Shown here: positions 1-11,966 of the stretch, in pieces
Layout of the letters: every line of letters begins with the position of its first letter
How positions within the stretch are numbered: position 1 is the stretch's first letter
From: Elephas maximus indicus
Lineage: Eukaryota; Chordata; Mammalia; Proboscidea; Elephantidae
Assembly: GCF_024166365.1 (NCBI RefSeq)
Contig: NC_064820.1
Location: 66,813,501 to 66,877,500 of the forward strand
Reading direction: 5' to 3'
Length of the DNA stretch: 64,000 nt
Notes under the pieces: model-generated
What the model saw: the letters and a program-made list of their open reading frames with translations, nothing else
Database searches by the model: none
What the model was told of the DNA's origin: nothing
Made by a program: the position numbers and the translations under genes

Positions 1-408
1 CCCTGTGGTCATGGCCCCCAGACCTTCTATTGGCCCAGGACGGGAACCATTCCCGAAGCCAACTCTTCAGACATGGATTGGACTAGACAATGGGTTGGAG
101 AGGGATGCTGGTGAGGAGTGAGCTTCTTGGATCAGGTGGACACTTGAGACTATGTTGGCATCTCCTGCCTGGAGGGGAGATGAGAGGGTGGAGGGGGTTA
201 GAAGCTGATGATATGGACACGAAAAGAGAGAGTGGAGGGAGAGAGCAGGCTGTCTCATTGAGGGGAGAGTAATTGGGAGTGTGTAGCAAGGTGTATATGG
301 GTTTTTGTGTGAGAGACTGAAAAAAAACAGGTGTATATGGGTTTTTATGTGAGAGTCTGACTCGATTTGTAAACTTTCACTTAAAACACAATAAAAATTA
401 TTAAAAAA
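1..408 (+). mobile_element. L1 LINE, 3' UTR end (5' side outside window)
   Basis: The sequence matches the last ~400 bases of the full-length L1 in this window (compare 25650-26010), including TCAGACATGGATTGGACT near 66-83 and the terminal CACTTAAAACACAATAAAAA before an A-rich end. It is non-coding 3' UTR on the + strand. A 32-bp segment is repeated (289-320 and 329-360), which the other copies lack. The ORFs seen here on either strand are by-products of the repeat. Confidence 0.9.
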
Positions 409-822
409 TATCTGGACCTCAAAGTAGGAACAAAATGAAGGAACAACAATATTAGCTAAAGGCTAGACCTTGATAGAAAGAGCTAATGGCATAAATCATG
501 GAGAAAAATGAGCAAGCCATCCCAATCGTCAGTGGAGGAGGTTAGCACACACTTCCCTCTCCCTCAGCCCGCATAAAAACACAAAAGGGCAGAGAACACT
601 GATGTCAGTAAAATCACACTTCCCTGATATATGTTCAATGCAGGTTTAGATAAGTAAAGAAATGGCACAGTCATAATAAAACATGAAGGTTCTATCATAT
701 AAATTATTTATATTTTAGCCTGTTCTACCTCTTGAAGATACAAATTTCATAAGTTTTAAATACTTTCATTTTAAGGGAATGTTTTTCAAATGTCTAAAAA
801 GTGAGGTATATAGTATTGTTAT
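409..822. other. intergenic, nothing recognised
   Basis: AT-rich sequence without a recognisable gene, splice signals or repeat family that I can name. Confidence 0.5.
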
Positions 823-1232
823 GGATCAAGCTGTCTCCCCCCAAAAATATGTTGGAATCCTAATCCCAATACCTATAAATATAGGGTTGTAACTAAGAGT
901 TTTCCATTTGTTACGTTAATGAGGCCACACCACTGTCGGGTGTATCCTAAACCTAATCATTTCTGAGTTATAAAAATACCAGAATTGACACAGACACACA
1001 CACAGGGGAAGAAGACGACAGACGATGGAGAGAGGTGCATCCACAAGCCCAGGAACAAGGATTAATGGCAGCTACTAGAAGTTGAAATAGATAAGGAAGG
1101 ACCTTTCCCTAAAGCCACACTCTAAATTCAAACTTCTAGCCTCTTGAACTGTGAGAAAATAAATTTCTGTTCTTTAAAGCCACCCACTTGTGGAATATCT
1201 TGTTATGGCAGCATGAGGCATTTAAGACAAGT
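823..1232 (+). mobile_element. MaLR-like LTR (ERVL-MaLR type), solo, diverged
   Basis: It opens with the pattern 'atggatcaagctgtctcccc...ATGTTGGAATCCTAATCCC' and closes with 'gaactgtgagaaaataaatttctgtt...gccaccca', the arrangement of mammalian MLT1/MST-type LTRs with an AATAAA signal near 1160. No internal retroviral genes are present. Exact ends and TSD are not clear; the family name is inferred. Confidence 0.6.
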
Positions 1233-1348
1233 ATATTGGAAACAATAAAATCGAATGTTTGGATTTGGGAGCACAGAAGAGGGAAGCTAAGAATAATCTT
1301 CAGTTCTTCCAGGTCTCCCTCCCCTGGCCCTGGTACAATATCCCTGTG

Positions 1349-1386
1349 GATTGTTGTTGTTTGGTGCCATTGGGTTGGTTCCGTTA
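1349..1386 (-). mobile_element. short fragment of RTE/AfroSINE-type 3' tail
   Basis: 'TTGTTGTTGTTTGGTGCCAT' followed by 'tgggttggttcc' resembles the tail shared by the RTE copies and AfroSINEs in this window (compare 16491-16530). Too short to assign firmly. Confidence 0.4.
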
Positions 1387-1395
1387 AAAGCCATT

Positions 1396-2872
1396 TATTT
1401 GATAGTAACATTTTACAGAGACAATTTCACTTTAATCATAATTTATTTTCCTTTTTAAAACCAGACCAGGAACTTATTCTTCCACACTTTCACATTCAAT
1501 AATTTTATTTTATGTTTTATCATAAAAACATTTATAATGGCAGCCTCTATACTTTTTAGAGAGTATTTTCCTTTTCACCACAGTATATGAAACAAAAAAG
1601 AATAGGTAGCATCAAAAAACATTTGGGTTTAAACATAGACATTAAACTCCCAGATGCTGAAGTCAGTTATTAGGACATCTACTGCCATTGCCACCAAGAT
1701 CTTAGGAGGACGTAGGTGTTACAAAACCATCTGAATCCTCCTTTATGGCTAAATAATGTGGTTGAAGCTGTAGTAGTTTACTTCTTCTGAAACCTTCCTC
1801 AACATGTCAATAAAGGAAATTAAAATTTTAATTAAACCCTTTTCATTAGATGTAGCAATGCAGTGCTTTCACCCTAGCCAGGATGATGTTGTAATAAAAT
1901 GTCTAGAACATGGGAAATGCTACCTTGTCTCAGACCAAGAGGACATCCAATCATATCTTACAGTGACACCCAAAATACCTTGTGATTTCATTACATCAGA
2001 CTTCAGAGACTGTTGTTGAACCTTGAGTAACCTTCCTGTTTTATTATGAACATACCATTTCTTTACTTATGTAAACATTCATCAGAGATACACTGTTGTT
2101 GTGTCTACCCAGCAACTATTTTCCAGGAACTGCCACACCCCATTGCCCAATCTACATGGTTGCAGCAAGATTTGCAATATTCCTATAGGTGACACTGCCC
2201 CCAGTCGTAGTTAATTAGTTTGAGGGCAGGCACCTAACCTTAAATGAGTTTATTGGTTCCTTCCTCAGGAATTTTTAAACTGGGACTGAGAGAAACAGAT
2301 CAATACATAAACATATCGGTCTATAAAATGTTAACTTGACTACTGTCCTTGCTGACATATGGGGTGCAAACAACTACGGTGGACTGCATTAAGAATGTGA
2401 AGAGAGGCAGAGATAACGGTCAAAGGGAGAATTCCTGGATTTCCTTTGGTGCTCCAGTCCCTGATTCTATTCCTGAGGTTCTGGCATCTCTTGGATTTCA
2501 TTAATTATTCCAGTTACTTTCCAATAAATCCACCTTCTTTTTATTTTGAAACTTAAACAACTTTGAGTTCCTTGTACCAAAAAAATAAAAGTCCTAACTA
2601 GTATTCGTGCATTTATTAATTAATATTAATAAATTTTATTTATTTAATATTTAACATACAAATTATTCCTATTTTAACCTGTTCTGCCTCTTAAAGATAC
2701 AAATTTCGTAAGTTTTTAACTCATTTCATCTTAAGAAATGAGTTATCTTTCAAATGTCAAGAAATACCTTCTGATCTCAGATTTGATGTTAATTTTGTGC
2801 TCACCCTAACCATACCTTTAATTATTTAAGAACTTTGCCCATAACCTCTAAGGCCTTACCCTGTTTCCAAAA
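1396..2872. other. intergenic, nothing recognised
   Basis: No recognisable gene or young repeat. The 71-codon ORF at 1804-2019 shows no family motif and lacks any gene context, so I treat it as chance. Confidence 0.5.
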
Positions 2873-3563
2873 CCAAAGCCAAACCAGTTGTCATTGGGTC
2901 AATTTCGATTCACAGCAATCCTACAGAACAGAGTAGAACTGTCCATAGAGTTTCCAAGGAGCAGCTGGTAGATATGAACTGCTGACCTTTTGGTTAGCAG
3001 CTGTCTTAGTTACGTAGTGCTGCTATAACAGAAATACTACAAGTGGATGGCTTTAACAAAGAGAAATTTATTCTCTCACAGTTTAGTAGGATAGAAGTCT
3101 GAAGTCAGGGCGCCAACTCCAAAGGAATGCTTTCTTTCCAAGTTGGATCTAGGGGAAGGTCCTTGTCATCAATATTCCCCTGGCCTAAGAGCTTCTCCGA
3201 GCAAGAACCCCAGATCCAAAGGACACACTCTGCTCCCAGCACTGCTTTCTTGGTGGTATGAGGTCACCATGTCTCTCTGCTCACTTCTTTCTTTTAAATC
3301 TCAAAATAGATGGACTTAAAACGCAACTTAATCTTGTAGATTGAGTCCTGCGTCATTAACATAACTGCAGCTAATCCCACCACATTAACATCATAAAGGT
3401 AGGATTTACAACACATAGGAAAATTCATATCAAATGAGAAAACGACGGACAGTCACTTAATACTGAGAATCATGGCCTAGCCAAGTTAACACATATTTTA
3501 GGGGAACACAATTCAATCCATGACAGGAGTGTAGCTCTTAACCACTGTGCCACTGGGGTCCCT
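2873..3563 (-). mobile_element. AfroSINE, minus orientation, split by an LTR
   Basis: The 3' half is 2873-3001 (aaccaaagccaaacc, then cgattcacagcaatcctaca and gagtagaactgtcc) and the 5' head is 3526-3563 (ctcttaaccactgtgccact). The piece between, 3002-3525, is an LTR inserted within the SINE. Joining the two parts gives the usual 'ggttagcagctgtagctcttaacc' order of other copies. Confidence 0.85.
3002..3525 (-). mobile_element. MaLR-like solo LTR inserted in AfroSINE
   Basis: The 524-bp insert begins TGTC and ends GACA, a short inverted terminal repeat typical of LTRs, with a degraded 5-bp duplication (gcagc / ggag-t) at the SINE break. On the minus strand it reads 'tgtcatggattgaattgtg...' at the start and 'gtgagagaataaatttctc' near the end, giving an AATAAA signal. 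A fragment of the same end recurs at 6007-6047. Family assignment (MaLR-like) is by pattern only. Confidence 0.7.
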
Positions 3564-3589
3564 TAACCTGTTTAGTTCAGTTAAATTCA

Positions 3590-3770
3590 AACATTTTTGA
3601 ATGTTTATTTTTGTACCAGACACTGTACTTGATGATGTAGACTCAAAGATGAACACGACTTGGTCTCTGACCTCAGATATCTCATAATCTAGTGAAAGAG
3701 AAATATTTCTAAATAAATAATTGAGGTGGAGTGTGCTAAGCAGTATAACAGAGACACATTCAAGGTATAG
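3590..3770 (+). mobile_element. L2-like LINE fragment
   Basis: The order 'ccagacactgtacttgatga...aaagatgaacacgac...tctgacctcagatatctca' resembles the end of ancient L2/MIR-type repeats ('gccaggcactgt...'). Diverged; limits approximate. Confidence 0.4.
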
Positions 3771-4794
3771 AAGTAATACGGACGAGGAAGTTATTAACAC
3801 TCTGGCTAGTAACAGACATCTTTTTTTTTTTTTTCCTAGCACTCTTCCCCCAATTTTTCTAGAAATTTCTTATTTGCTTTCCCCATCCACATAGTTCCCC
3901 TTCTCCCCCACTCAAAGGAGTTGAATTTTCTCACATGATCTTACCTCTTACTTTCAACCTGGCCACAACTGAGTAGGTAAGAACTAGGAACCTAATCCTA
4001 ATTATACTACTCTTGGTAGCCAGCCTCCAAGAAGACTCCCAAAGATTCCCACCTCTTGTTATTCGTGCTTTTGTGTAGTCCCTTTCCATACCGAATGGGG
4101 CTAACTTATGTAACCAGTAGGATACTGTGGAAATGACAGAATGTGATTTCCACGACTAGGTTATGGAATGTAATGTGCCAACTTGACTAGGCTTAATGAC
4201 GTGTCCCAAAATTCACTTTCTTGCATGTTTCCAGTTCGAGTAGGCCACAGGGAAGATTCTCGAGATTTAGAGGGCAGAAGGGAAGCATCATCCATTTTGT
4301 AGCTCACACACATTGTTGCTGATCTTCTAACTCACCTTATTAGTGTGCAACTGTTCTGCTTTTCTCTGACTCTTCTTTTAAGTTCCCCAACTCCTGGGCT
4401 AGGTATATGGGATTAACTCTGTGATGAAGGACCCCACCTTCTGCAAGATCAATCATCACCAAGGTCAGAGGCAAAAATAACTAGCATGAGTTTTGGGCCA
4501 TCTTTTTGGGGTTCCAGCTCATGCTTATGAGTTTCAGCCTGCCCTTGATCTCCCCCACCTTACATCCATCTTCCCTTCCTGATTGCCTGCACTGCGGACA
4601 TCAAGCTCCAGCATCAGACAGAGATACAATAACCTTACCGAGACTGCTTAAGCAGCTTCTAAATAGGGTAAGAATGGATGTGCCTATATCTATCAATACA
4701 TATCAATTTGTGATAGAGATATACTACCAGTTTTTCGGTTGAACTCTGACTGATCACAATGTCATCTCAATGAAAAATGTATTATCCTAACAGA
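3771..4794. other. intergenic; possible old repeat at 4030-4170
   Basis: Contains a T run at 3821-3834. 4030-4170 ('cagcctccaagaagactccc', 'gattcccacctcttgttatt') looks like an old mammalian interspersed repeat I cannot name. No gene is supported. Confidence 0.4.
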
Positions 4795-5216
4795 ACAGAA
4801 TTATGAATTCTCAATGGAATCCAGACCTTCTGGAGCCATTGAGGCTAGATGAACACCCAAAACTATTGCCCTGAGATAATCTTTAAACCTTAAACCTCAA
4901 ACCAAAACTGTTTACAGAATTCCCAGACAACAGTTTAACTTGATTAGTAAAGTATGTCTGCCTTGAGCATTGTGCTCTCTCACAGATTTATCTATGTGGT
5001 ATCAAATTGACAACAGCATTTTGAAAGGTTAGATGACAAGCTTAGGGGGCAGTGATGTTATGTTAATAGTGGCAGAATACTTGAGAAAAGGATAGAGAGA
5101 ACGGTTATACAACTTAAAGATTGTAGACAATGTCGCTGAATTATACCTGCAGAATTTGTTGAAATGGTGTATTCTTTGTTGTGTATACTTTCACAAAAAA
5201 TAAAACTTAAAAAAGT
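4795..5216 (+). mobile_element. older L1 LINE, 3' UTR end
   Basis: 'gctgaattatacctgcagaa', 'gttgaaatggtgtattcttt' and a final 'cacaaaaaataaaacttaaaa' follow the order of an older L1 3' UTR, more diverged than the copies at 1-408 or 25010-26019. Confidence 0.65.
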
Positions 5217-5231
5217 GTATGATTTTCATAC

Positions 5232-5441
5232 GTACCCACTGCCGTCAAGCCAATTCTGATTCATGATTCATAGCAATACTATAGGACAGAGTAGAACTAC
5301 CCTATAGGTCTTCCAAGGTTGTAAATCTTGATGGAAGCAGACTGCCACATCTTTCTCCCGTGATGCAGCTGGTGGGTTCAAACCTCTGACCTTCTGGTTA
5401 GCAGCTAAGTGCTTTAACCACTGCACCACCAGGGCTCCTTG
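5232..5441 (-). mobile_element. AfroSINE, minus orientation
   Basis: Complete-looking copy from 'cccactgccgtcaagccaat' through 'aggacagagtagaactaccc' and the optional middle block 'gcagactgccacatctttct' to the tRNA-derived head 'ctttaaccactgcaccacca'. Confidence 0.9.
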
Positions 5442-5499
5442 TATTATCTTAATATGCTGTCATTCTCTAGTCTCTTAACTTGCTTTATTTTTCTTTGTA

Positions 5500-5690
5500 C
5501 ACTTATCACCACCTAGAATATATCTATTAGTTTGCTCTTTGTCTGCCTCTCCCCATTAAATTGTAAACTCCTGAAAGCAGGGTATCTTTTGTTGTCCACT
5601 ATTTTTTTTTTTTTATTGTTTCTTTGGTGTCTATGAAATGTCTGCACATAGTAAGCACTTAGTAAGTAATTGTTAAATGAAGGAGTGAAT
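5500..5690 (+). mobile_element. L2 LINE 3' end fragment
   Basis: 'aaattgtaaactcctgaaag', 'cacatagtaagcacttagta' and 'attgttaaatgaaggagtga' are in the order of the L2 3' end. A T run interrupts it at 5608-5621. Confidence 0.65.
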
Positions 5691-6504
5691 TCTGTAAGTC
5701 AATAAATTGTATTTTTCACAAGCCATTTTAAGTTTAGCTTCTGTTACTTATACTCAGTATTACTTGCTTGAGGCAATTCTAATAAGGTTTTGAAAGACAA
5801 ATAAGTATTCATCATATGGAAGAGAGTCAGGGGAGAAAAATGCTCCAAGCTAAGAGCCAGGATATTCAAAGACAAAAAAGTATGAAATAAGTCATTCAGT
5901 GAAACATGTTTCCTAGAACACAAATTGTAGAAGTAGTGGTAGGATAAAAAATTGGAGAGGTAACAGAAGTCAAATAATGAAGGGCCTGTATACCCTGAAA
6001 AGGAGTTTAGGCACATATTTTGGGGGGATACAATTCAATCCATGACAGAGACTGAAAGAGGTCCTTAACACCAAAGGGGCCAATGTAACTCAAAGTAAAC
6101 CTCATTCACTACCTACAAGGCAGAGGCCACCTTGGCAGAGTCCAGCATCAGAGGAGAGGACCAGACAGACCAGGGAGAACAGTTACATAAGACAATTCTT
6201 GCCTTCCCTCCTAGCAATCTCCAACTCAGTAAACCAGAGCAGAGAGGGAAGAAAGAGGGAAAGAGCTGACTTAAAAGATCCTTAGACCAAGGGTCAAGCC
6301 TAAGTAGGGAAAAAGTGGAGATATGATTAGAGTTTTAATTGAACTCCGCTGGCTTTTTTAATAACTGAAAGGGTTCAGCAAATTATGGAACCTGACTGGC
6401 AAACCATGAAGGACCTACCTAGAAAGGAAAAGCTGATATAGCGCAGTTGAAGACAGATATGGGAGAAACACAAAATATTTAATGTTTGTACCTTCATCAA
6501 GCTC
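5691..6504. other. intergenic; LTR end fragment at 6007-6047
   Basis: Mostly unrecognised. At 6007-6047 'cacatattttggggggatac' and 'aattcaatccatgacag' repeat the end of the LTR at 3002-3525, minus orientation. No gene is supported. Confidence 0.45.
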
Positions 6505-7325
6505 ATTCCATTCTAAAGCTAAACACTGAACTACCGTATGATATAGAATTCCACTCCTAGGTATATGTTCAAGAGACGTGAAAGCAGAGACATAAATAGA
6601 CACATGTACATGAATGTTCACAGCAGCACTAGTCAAAAGGTGGATGCAACAAAAATGTCCATCAACAGATGAATGGATAAACAAAATGTGGTATATATAC
6701 ACAACAGAATATTACTCAGCCTTAAGGAGAACTGGAGTCCTGATATATGCTACAACAAGGATGAACCTTGAAAATATCATGCTGAGTGAACTAAAATCAC
6801 AAAAGGACAAATATATGATCTCACTCATATGAAATATCTGGAATAGGCAAATGTATAGGAGATCAAAGTTTATTAGTGGTTAACAGGGCAGGAGTAGGGG
6901 GCAAACAAGGAGGCATTGTTTAGGAAGCAATGAGTTCCTGTTTATGGTGATGAAAAATCTGACAACAGATATTGGTGATGGTTGCACAACATGCTTGATG
7001 TAATTGATGTCACTAAATTACACGTGTGAAAAACACTGAATTGGCAAATTTTGTGTTATATAAACCAAAACCAAACCCACTGCCGTTGAGGTGAATTCCA
7101 ACTTATAGCAACCCTATAGGACAGAGTAGAACTGTCCCACAGGGTCCCGAAGGCTAAAATCTTTACAGAAGCAGACTGCCAGATCTTTCTCCCTAGGAGT
7201 GGCTAGCGGGTTCAAATCACCAATGTTTTGGTTAGCAGTTGAGCACTTTAACCACTGCACCACCAGAGTTCCTTTTATGTTATAGATACATTTTTAAAAT
7301 AATAAAAAATATATAGTAATTGGGA
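6505..7325 (+). mobile_element. old L1 LINE, ORF2 end and 3' UTR, interrupted by SINE
   Basis: Corresponds to the last part of L1 ORF2 ('ccatcaacagatgaatggat', 'tgtggtatatatacacaaca') and 3' UTR. The ORF at 6614-6832 retains recognisable L1 ORF2 C-terminal residues (MFTAALVKRWMQQKCPSTDE) but the frame is lost before it. An AfroSINE at 7061-7272 divides it; the L1 resumes at 7285 and ends in an A-rich stretch. Confidence 0.8.
7061..7272 (-). mobile_element. AfroSINE, minus orientation, with TSD
   Basis: A complete copy flanked by TTTTGTGTTATA (7049-7060) and TTTTATGTTATA (7273-7284), a 12-bp target duplication with one difference, inserted in L1 3' UTR. Confidence 0.93.
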
Positions 7326-9471
7326 TGAAACCATAAAAGTTTGGAAACAAAACTCTTGACTTAGAAAGAAATAAATTTGTGATAATCTTTCATGAAAAAA
7401 AGAGTTCATTCTGTTCAATAAACTGGTTATTTTAAGATGGGCATTTTTCTTGGGTTGAAGGTCCACATCTTTCGGCATAGTCTCAAGAAGTTATATGACC
7501 CAATAAATGTAAGGAGTATATTGTGATGATTGTTAAAAGAGAGGAGGGCTAAGGAGAGAACCCGTGAGCATGCCAATATTAAAGGGTCAAGAATGGGAAG
7601 AAGAGCCAGTAAAGAAAACTGAAAAATCAGAAGAGTGAAACCCAAGGGTGGTTTCAAGAAGAAAGCAGTTCTACAGTGATTTATGCTGCATAAATGCCAC
7701 CTGAGTGACCCCAAGCCCCACAGCCTACAGATACAAGTCAGATCACATTAATCCTCAAACTTCACAGGCTAATAACCCCCATCAGTATAACTGCTGTCAC
7801 CTTTTTCCCCTAAAGTCTCCCTAGTTATTTTCATAAAACTCTTCAATAGAATGTTGTTTCTCTGCTGCCCCTCAATACCCCAATGCCTTAACACACAAAA
7901 TACTGAATCAGCTAAAAGAACCAATTTCATTGACTCTGCCCTCCAATTAAGTCACACTGTCTACTCTATAAAAGTGGGGAGTATAGCAGAGACTACTGGA
8001 TGTCTCTCATCCTTTTTTTTGTTTGTTTTTAATGGGACCCAGGGCTAGCAAGAATAAAGACCACATAATTTAACTTTCTTTGAAGCTAAGCATGTGGCCC
8101 TGTGATTAGGTTCTAGCCAATGGATCGTGAGCAGAAGCAGTGTATGCATCTCCCAGGATGTTCCTTTTTCCTTCTTTCCTTTCTTTCTGCTGGTTGGAAT
8201 ATGGATGCTGGAGTTAGAGTAGCCATCTTGGACCACAGGTGACCTTGGGAATGAGACTGCCACAGAAATTGACACTGAGATGTAGCTCCCAGCTCTCCCT
8301 CCAATAATGGCTGCTGGGAATGATATCAATAGACAGCTTACATCTCTGCCCCTTCAGGGATTTCTTTAGCTGCAGAGAACCACCTTGATCAAGGTTACAC
8401 TCATTCCAGCATGGCCACATCCAAAGACAGGTCAATATGGGTATACAAGGTCTGGCCATCTTGATCCAGCTCAAGACAACTCTGAAGGGTTATACTAGCT
8501 CTAACTTCCCATGGGGTAGATCATGACTATCATTGGGCTGCATCACAGCTTTACTTCTCCCTCCGCCCGTTCTGGCTTCCTTCCCCAGGCAATAGCACCA
8601 AGAATACGCTTTAGTAAGCATCTTGCATGATAAACTCTGTCTCAGAGTTTGCTTCTCTGGGAACCCCACCTGCACTAGTCTCACACAATGAAGCAAGGAA
8701 CTGGAGAAGGGGAGGCTGAATCCCTGAGGAACTTATGGAGAAAAATTGCCACACCAGTCTTGATCTACCTATATTAAGACTTAATGTTAATGTGAGACAG
8801 AAATAGCTTTTAATGTGTTCTAGCCATTCTTATTTTGAGTTGCACTGTTAAACAGCCAAATGATTAGATGAACTCACTGTAAGATTAACATTTCTTACAA
8901 GTAAAATGACACAAATATTTGAGAATATTGCTGGGTGATATAAACTGTTCAACTGCAGGAAAGAAAATGAGAGAGAGTGGAAGAGTGAAAAGGAAGAAAG
9001 AAACATTTTGGTGTATATACAGGTACTTCACTAATAACGATCCCTCCATAAGTACCACCTTCATCAGATCAGAGGCAGAACACACAAGACAAAGGTGTTA
9101 GTAGGCTGAAAACAGATGGCAAAAAATAAACATAAATCAATGTTCACTTTTAAATAACAATTTCATGATGAGTACGTCTTAGGTGTCAGTAGGTGTGCCG
9201 TGGTGTAGGTGCTGGGTTCACATGACCAGCCCAGGTCAGGTGTGGTGTGGCTGCTCCCACCTTCCCCCACCCCCAACCCCACACCATCTTCTTGGCTGGC
9301 TCTGCTGTCTTTGCTGCTCGTGCAGCTCTCTCACAAGCTAGCAGTCTCTGGACAGACAACTCTGCAGGCCGACCTCCTGAGCTTCAGACAGGTTCCCAGC
9401 ACCTCGGATGTGGTTTCTCCCACTGCTTGGGCCAATTTGTGGTCTCTGCTGGTTCCTGTGCTGTCAGCCCT
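7326..9471. other. intergenic; unclassified old repeat about 8078-8700
   Basis: 8078-8330 ('ggttctagccaatggatcgt', 'gtagccatcttggaccacag') has the look of an old mammalian interspersed repeat but I cannot name it. ORFs of 60-95 codons on both strands have no family motif. No gene is supported. Confidence 0.4.
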
Positions 9472-9641
9472 AAACCAAAAAAACTAAACCCAGTGCCATC
9501 GAGTCGATTCTGACTCATACCGATCCTATAGGACAGACTAGAACTGCCCCACAGAGTTTCCAAGGAGCAGCTCGCAGATTTGAACTGCCGACCCTTTGGT
9601 TAGCAATCCTAGCACTTAACCACTATGCCACCAGGGTTTCC
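9472..9641 (-). mobile_element. AfroSINE, minus orientation
   Basis: 'cccagtgccatcgagtcgat', 'aggacagactagaactgccc' and 'cttaaccactatgccaccag' in the standard order; lacks the optional middle block. Confidence 0.92.
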
Positions 9642-9884
9642 CTCAGCTGTAAGCACATTACAATTCTCAGCCCACTCCTCTCAGGCCTCTCTGCTGTTAC
9701 TTTAGTTGGCACTGGCTTCTGCTTCGCCTGGCCTCTGCTGCTCTTTCTCTTTCTCTGCTGTCTACCTAGTCCAGAGTTTCTGCTGCTTCTGGTGCCAGTC
9801 CCTTCTGAGGAATTACCAGTCTCTTAAAAAAATTTTTTTTTTTTTTTTACTCTCCAGGCTGACTACCTACTCTTTAATTTAGTA

Positions 9885-10053
9885 CTGCCAACTATCTGCC
9901 CCACCAAAACTCTTTTCCTTCTTCACCACTAGGATATAAGATCCCTGAGGACAGGGCTACTTGTTTTGTACACTGATGCATCCCACATACCTACAATAAT
10001 AGCTAATACATTGCAGGCATTCAATATATTTGCATTAATGAATGAGTGAATGA
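9885..10053 (+). mobile_element. L2 LINE 3' end fragment
   Basis: 'gatccctgaggacagggcta', 'gcaggcattcaatatatttg' and 'aatgaatgagtgaatgaat' are the hallmark end of L2. Confidence 0.75.
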
Positions 10054-11225
10054 ATTCTCTTAGGAGAATTTTGCAGATATTCAGTCTACAGTGCTCTCAA
10101 TTTCAGAAACAGTTTGCAAAGAATTCTTTGATAGCAAATTCACTATCATATATACTGTATTATTTAACAACAAAAAACTTGGTCATGAATTTTTATAGAG
10201 TACTTTGCATACCTCCTTTTACAGTTTATATTTATTAACATTTTCATCCACACACACACACGCAACTCTAAATATCATGGTACCTCGTTTCTTCTAAAGT
10301 GAAGCCTGTGATTTCTGTTCCAATGAGATGCCCATTGAAAAGACTGATTTTCCCTAGAAATGGAAACTTAGAAAATGCTAACCTGAAATTCGCAAGTGTG
10401 GTTATTTAGGACAGCTTGCTGGGTTGCATCATAGGGTACAGTTACTTCTAACAAGAACCGTCTGTTCTCAATTTATTGCTACTGAGTTGTTGGAAATTTT
10501 GTTTTGCTTCACATTGCCAGTTTCTGAAAGAGGCCAGTATCTTGTGAGGTTTCAGGAAGTTCCCTTTGAAGTCGGCACTCCAACAAAAACAGGAACTAGA
10601 TCAACTGAGAGCCCATGAAGTTGGCGCGAGGATTTATTTCAGTAGTGCTGAATTCTCAGGGGACTTTCCTCTCCTGGGAAAAAGCACCCACTTTTTCACC
10701 ATCTGTCTTGAAAGTTAGGGAAGGGTAAGTAAATGCCATTATGCAGATTAGAAAGGCATTCATACTATTATATTTAAGTATCATTCAAACCAATCATTTC
10801 TTCATAAAAAGCAAAGAAAATAATTCTAAAAATATTTAAGTAAAAAAATGATTAGACAATGACTAGATTACTAAGTTTGTAATAATGGGTAGCAGAAATA
10901 CAAATGTTGTTTTATTCTTTTAATCCTTGTGGAGATATGTTAATAACTTCAAAGAGGAAGATAGATAATCAGCCACCGAAGTTCTTTGGTTACCCCTGGA
11001 GCAATGTTCCCTTCGGCCAATCTACCCATCACTCATTCATGTGAAGCAAGTACACTTTAGAAGGTAATTTAAAGACCTTTAGACTTAAGGTCCAAATGGA
11101 GGACCATTTCTCTTCAGGCAACTTTTCTATCCTTCCAAGATACTATTTTATAGCAAATAATGAAGATTTGTTAAAAGAAAAATTACCTTCTTAAAATACA
11201 TATTAATAAGAATCAAGGGTAGCCA
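10054..11225. other. intergenic, nothing recognised
   Basis: AT-rich unique-looking sequence with a short CA run near 10251. I recognise no gene or repeat. Confidence 0.5.
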
Positions 11226-11428
11226 GTCCTGGTGGTGCAGTGGTTAAGAACTCGGCTGCTGCCCGGAAGGTCAGCAGTTCAAACCCAGCTGCTGCTCCTT
11301 GGGAGGAAGATGTGGCAGTCTGCTTCTGTAAAGATTTGCAGCCTTGGAAACCCTACGGAGCAGTTCTACTCTGTCCTGTAGGGTCGCTATGAGCCGGAAT
11401 CAACTCGATGGCAATTTTTTTTTATCGC
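11226..11428 (+). mobile_element. AfroSINE, plus orientation
   Basis: Head 'cctggtggtgcagtggttaa', middle block 'gatgtggcagtctgcttctg', body 'gcagttctactctgtcctgt' and end 'caactcgatggcaat' before a T run. Good full copy. Confidence 0.93.
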
Positions 11429-11966
11429 TCTTTTAAAAACCCCAGTAAGTACTATTTTAGCCATGTGACTTTCTACCTGCCCCCAACTGGTTTTTAATGA
11501 AACTTGATTACTATTGTTGAATAGATAATCTGAAAGTCCTTGGAGGATAAATAACTAGAAGTTGTATTTCATTCCATGTAGGAATCTTCAACTGAGCTTC
11601 TCCACAGTTAAAACCTCAGGGAATGTTCTCTTGCTTCTTCTATCTACCATTTTCCGGTGTTTTGATATTATTTTCTCAAACTCTTTGGCATGTAATAGAG
11701 ACTTTACTTATCCCTTGGCCTCAGTAACAATGAATAGCTCTTTGACCTCTTCATAGAAACCATTTCATCATTTACAAGTCAGCTTCTGGAATATTCCTAA
11801 AGTGGATGTTGTGGTGCCCTGCCCAGATCCATCTTTAAGACCGAGGCACTCATTTCTCTAGTTGTAGGAGTGTTGGCTACTGAGAACTCACAACTGAGTT
11901 CCTATTAAGGAATTGTCCCCCCCCCCCACCCCTCCAACTCCCACCCCTTCCCTCCTACACCCCCCA
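11429..11966. other. intergenic with C-rich tract
   Basis: No gene or named repeat. A C-rich stretch lies at about 11917-11960. Confidence 0.5.

Noticed and set aside
1804-2019. 71-codon plus-strand ORF as a small gene
   Set aside because: No motif, no promoter or splice context and no second copy; length is within chance.
11226-11260. tRNA-like heads of AfroSINEs as tRNA genes
   Set aside because: They retain promoter-like A/B box sequence from their tRNA origin but cannot fold into a complete tRNA and are followed by SINE bodies.
11905-11960. C-rich tract as a regulatory element
   Set aside because: A simple low-complexity run next to a SINE tail, with no gene nearby.
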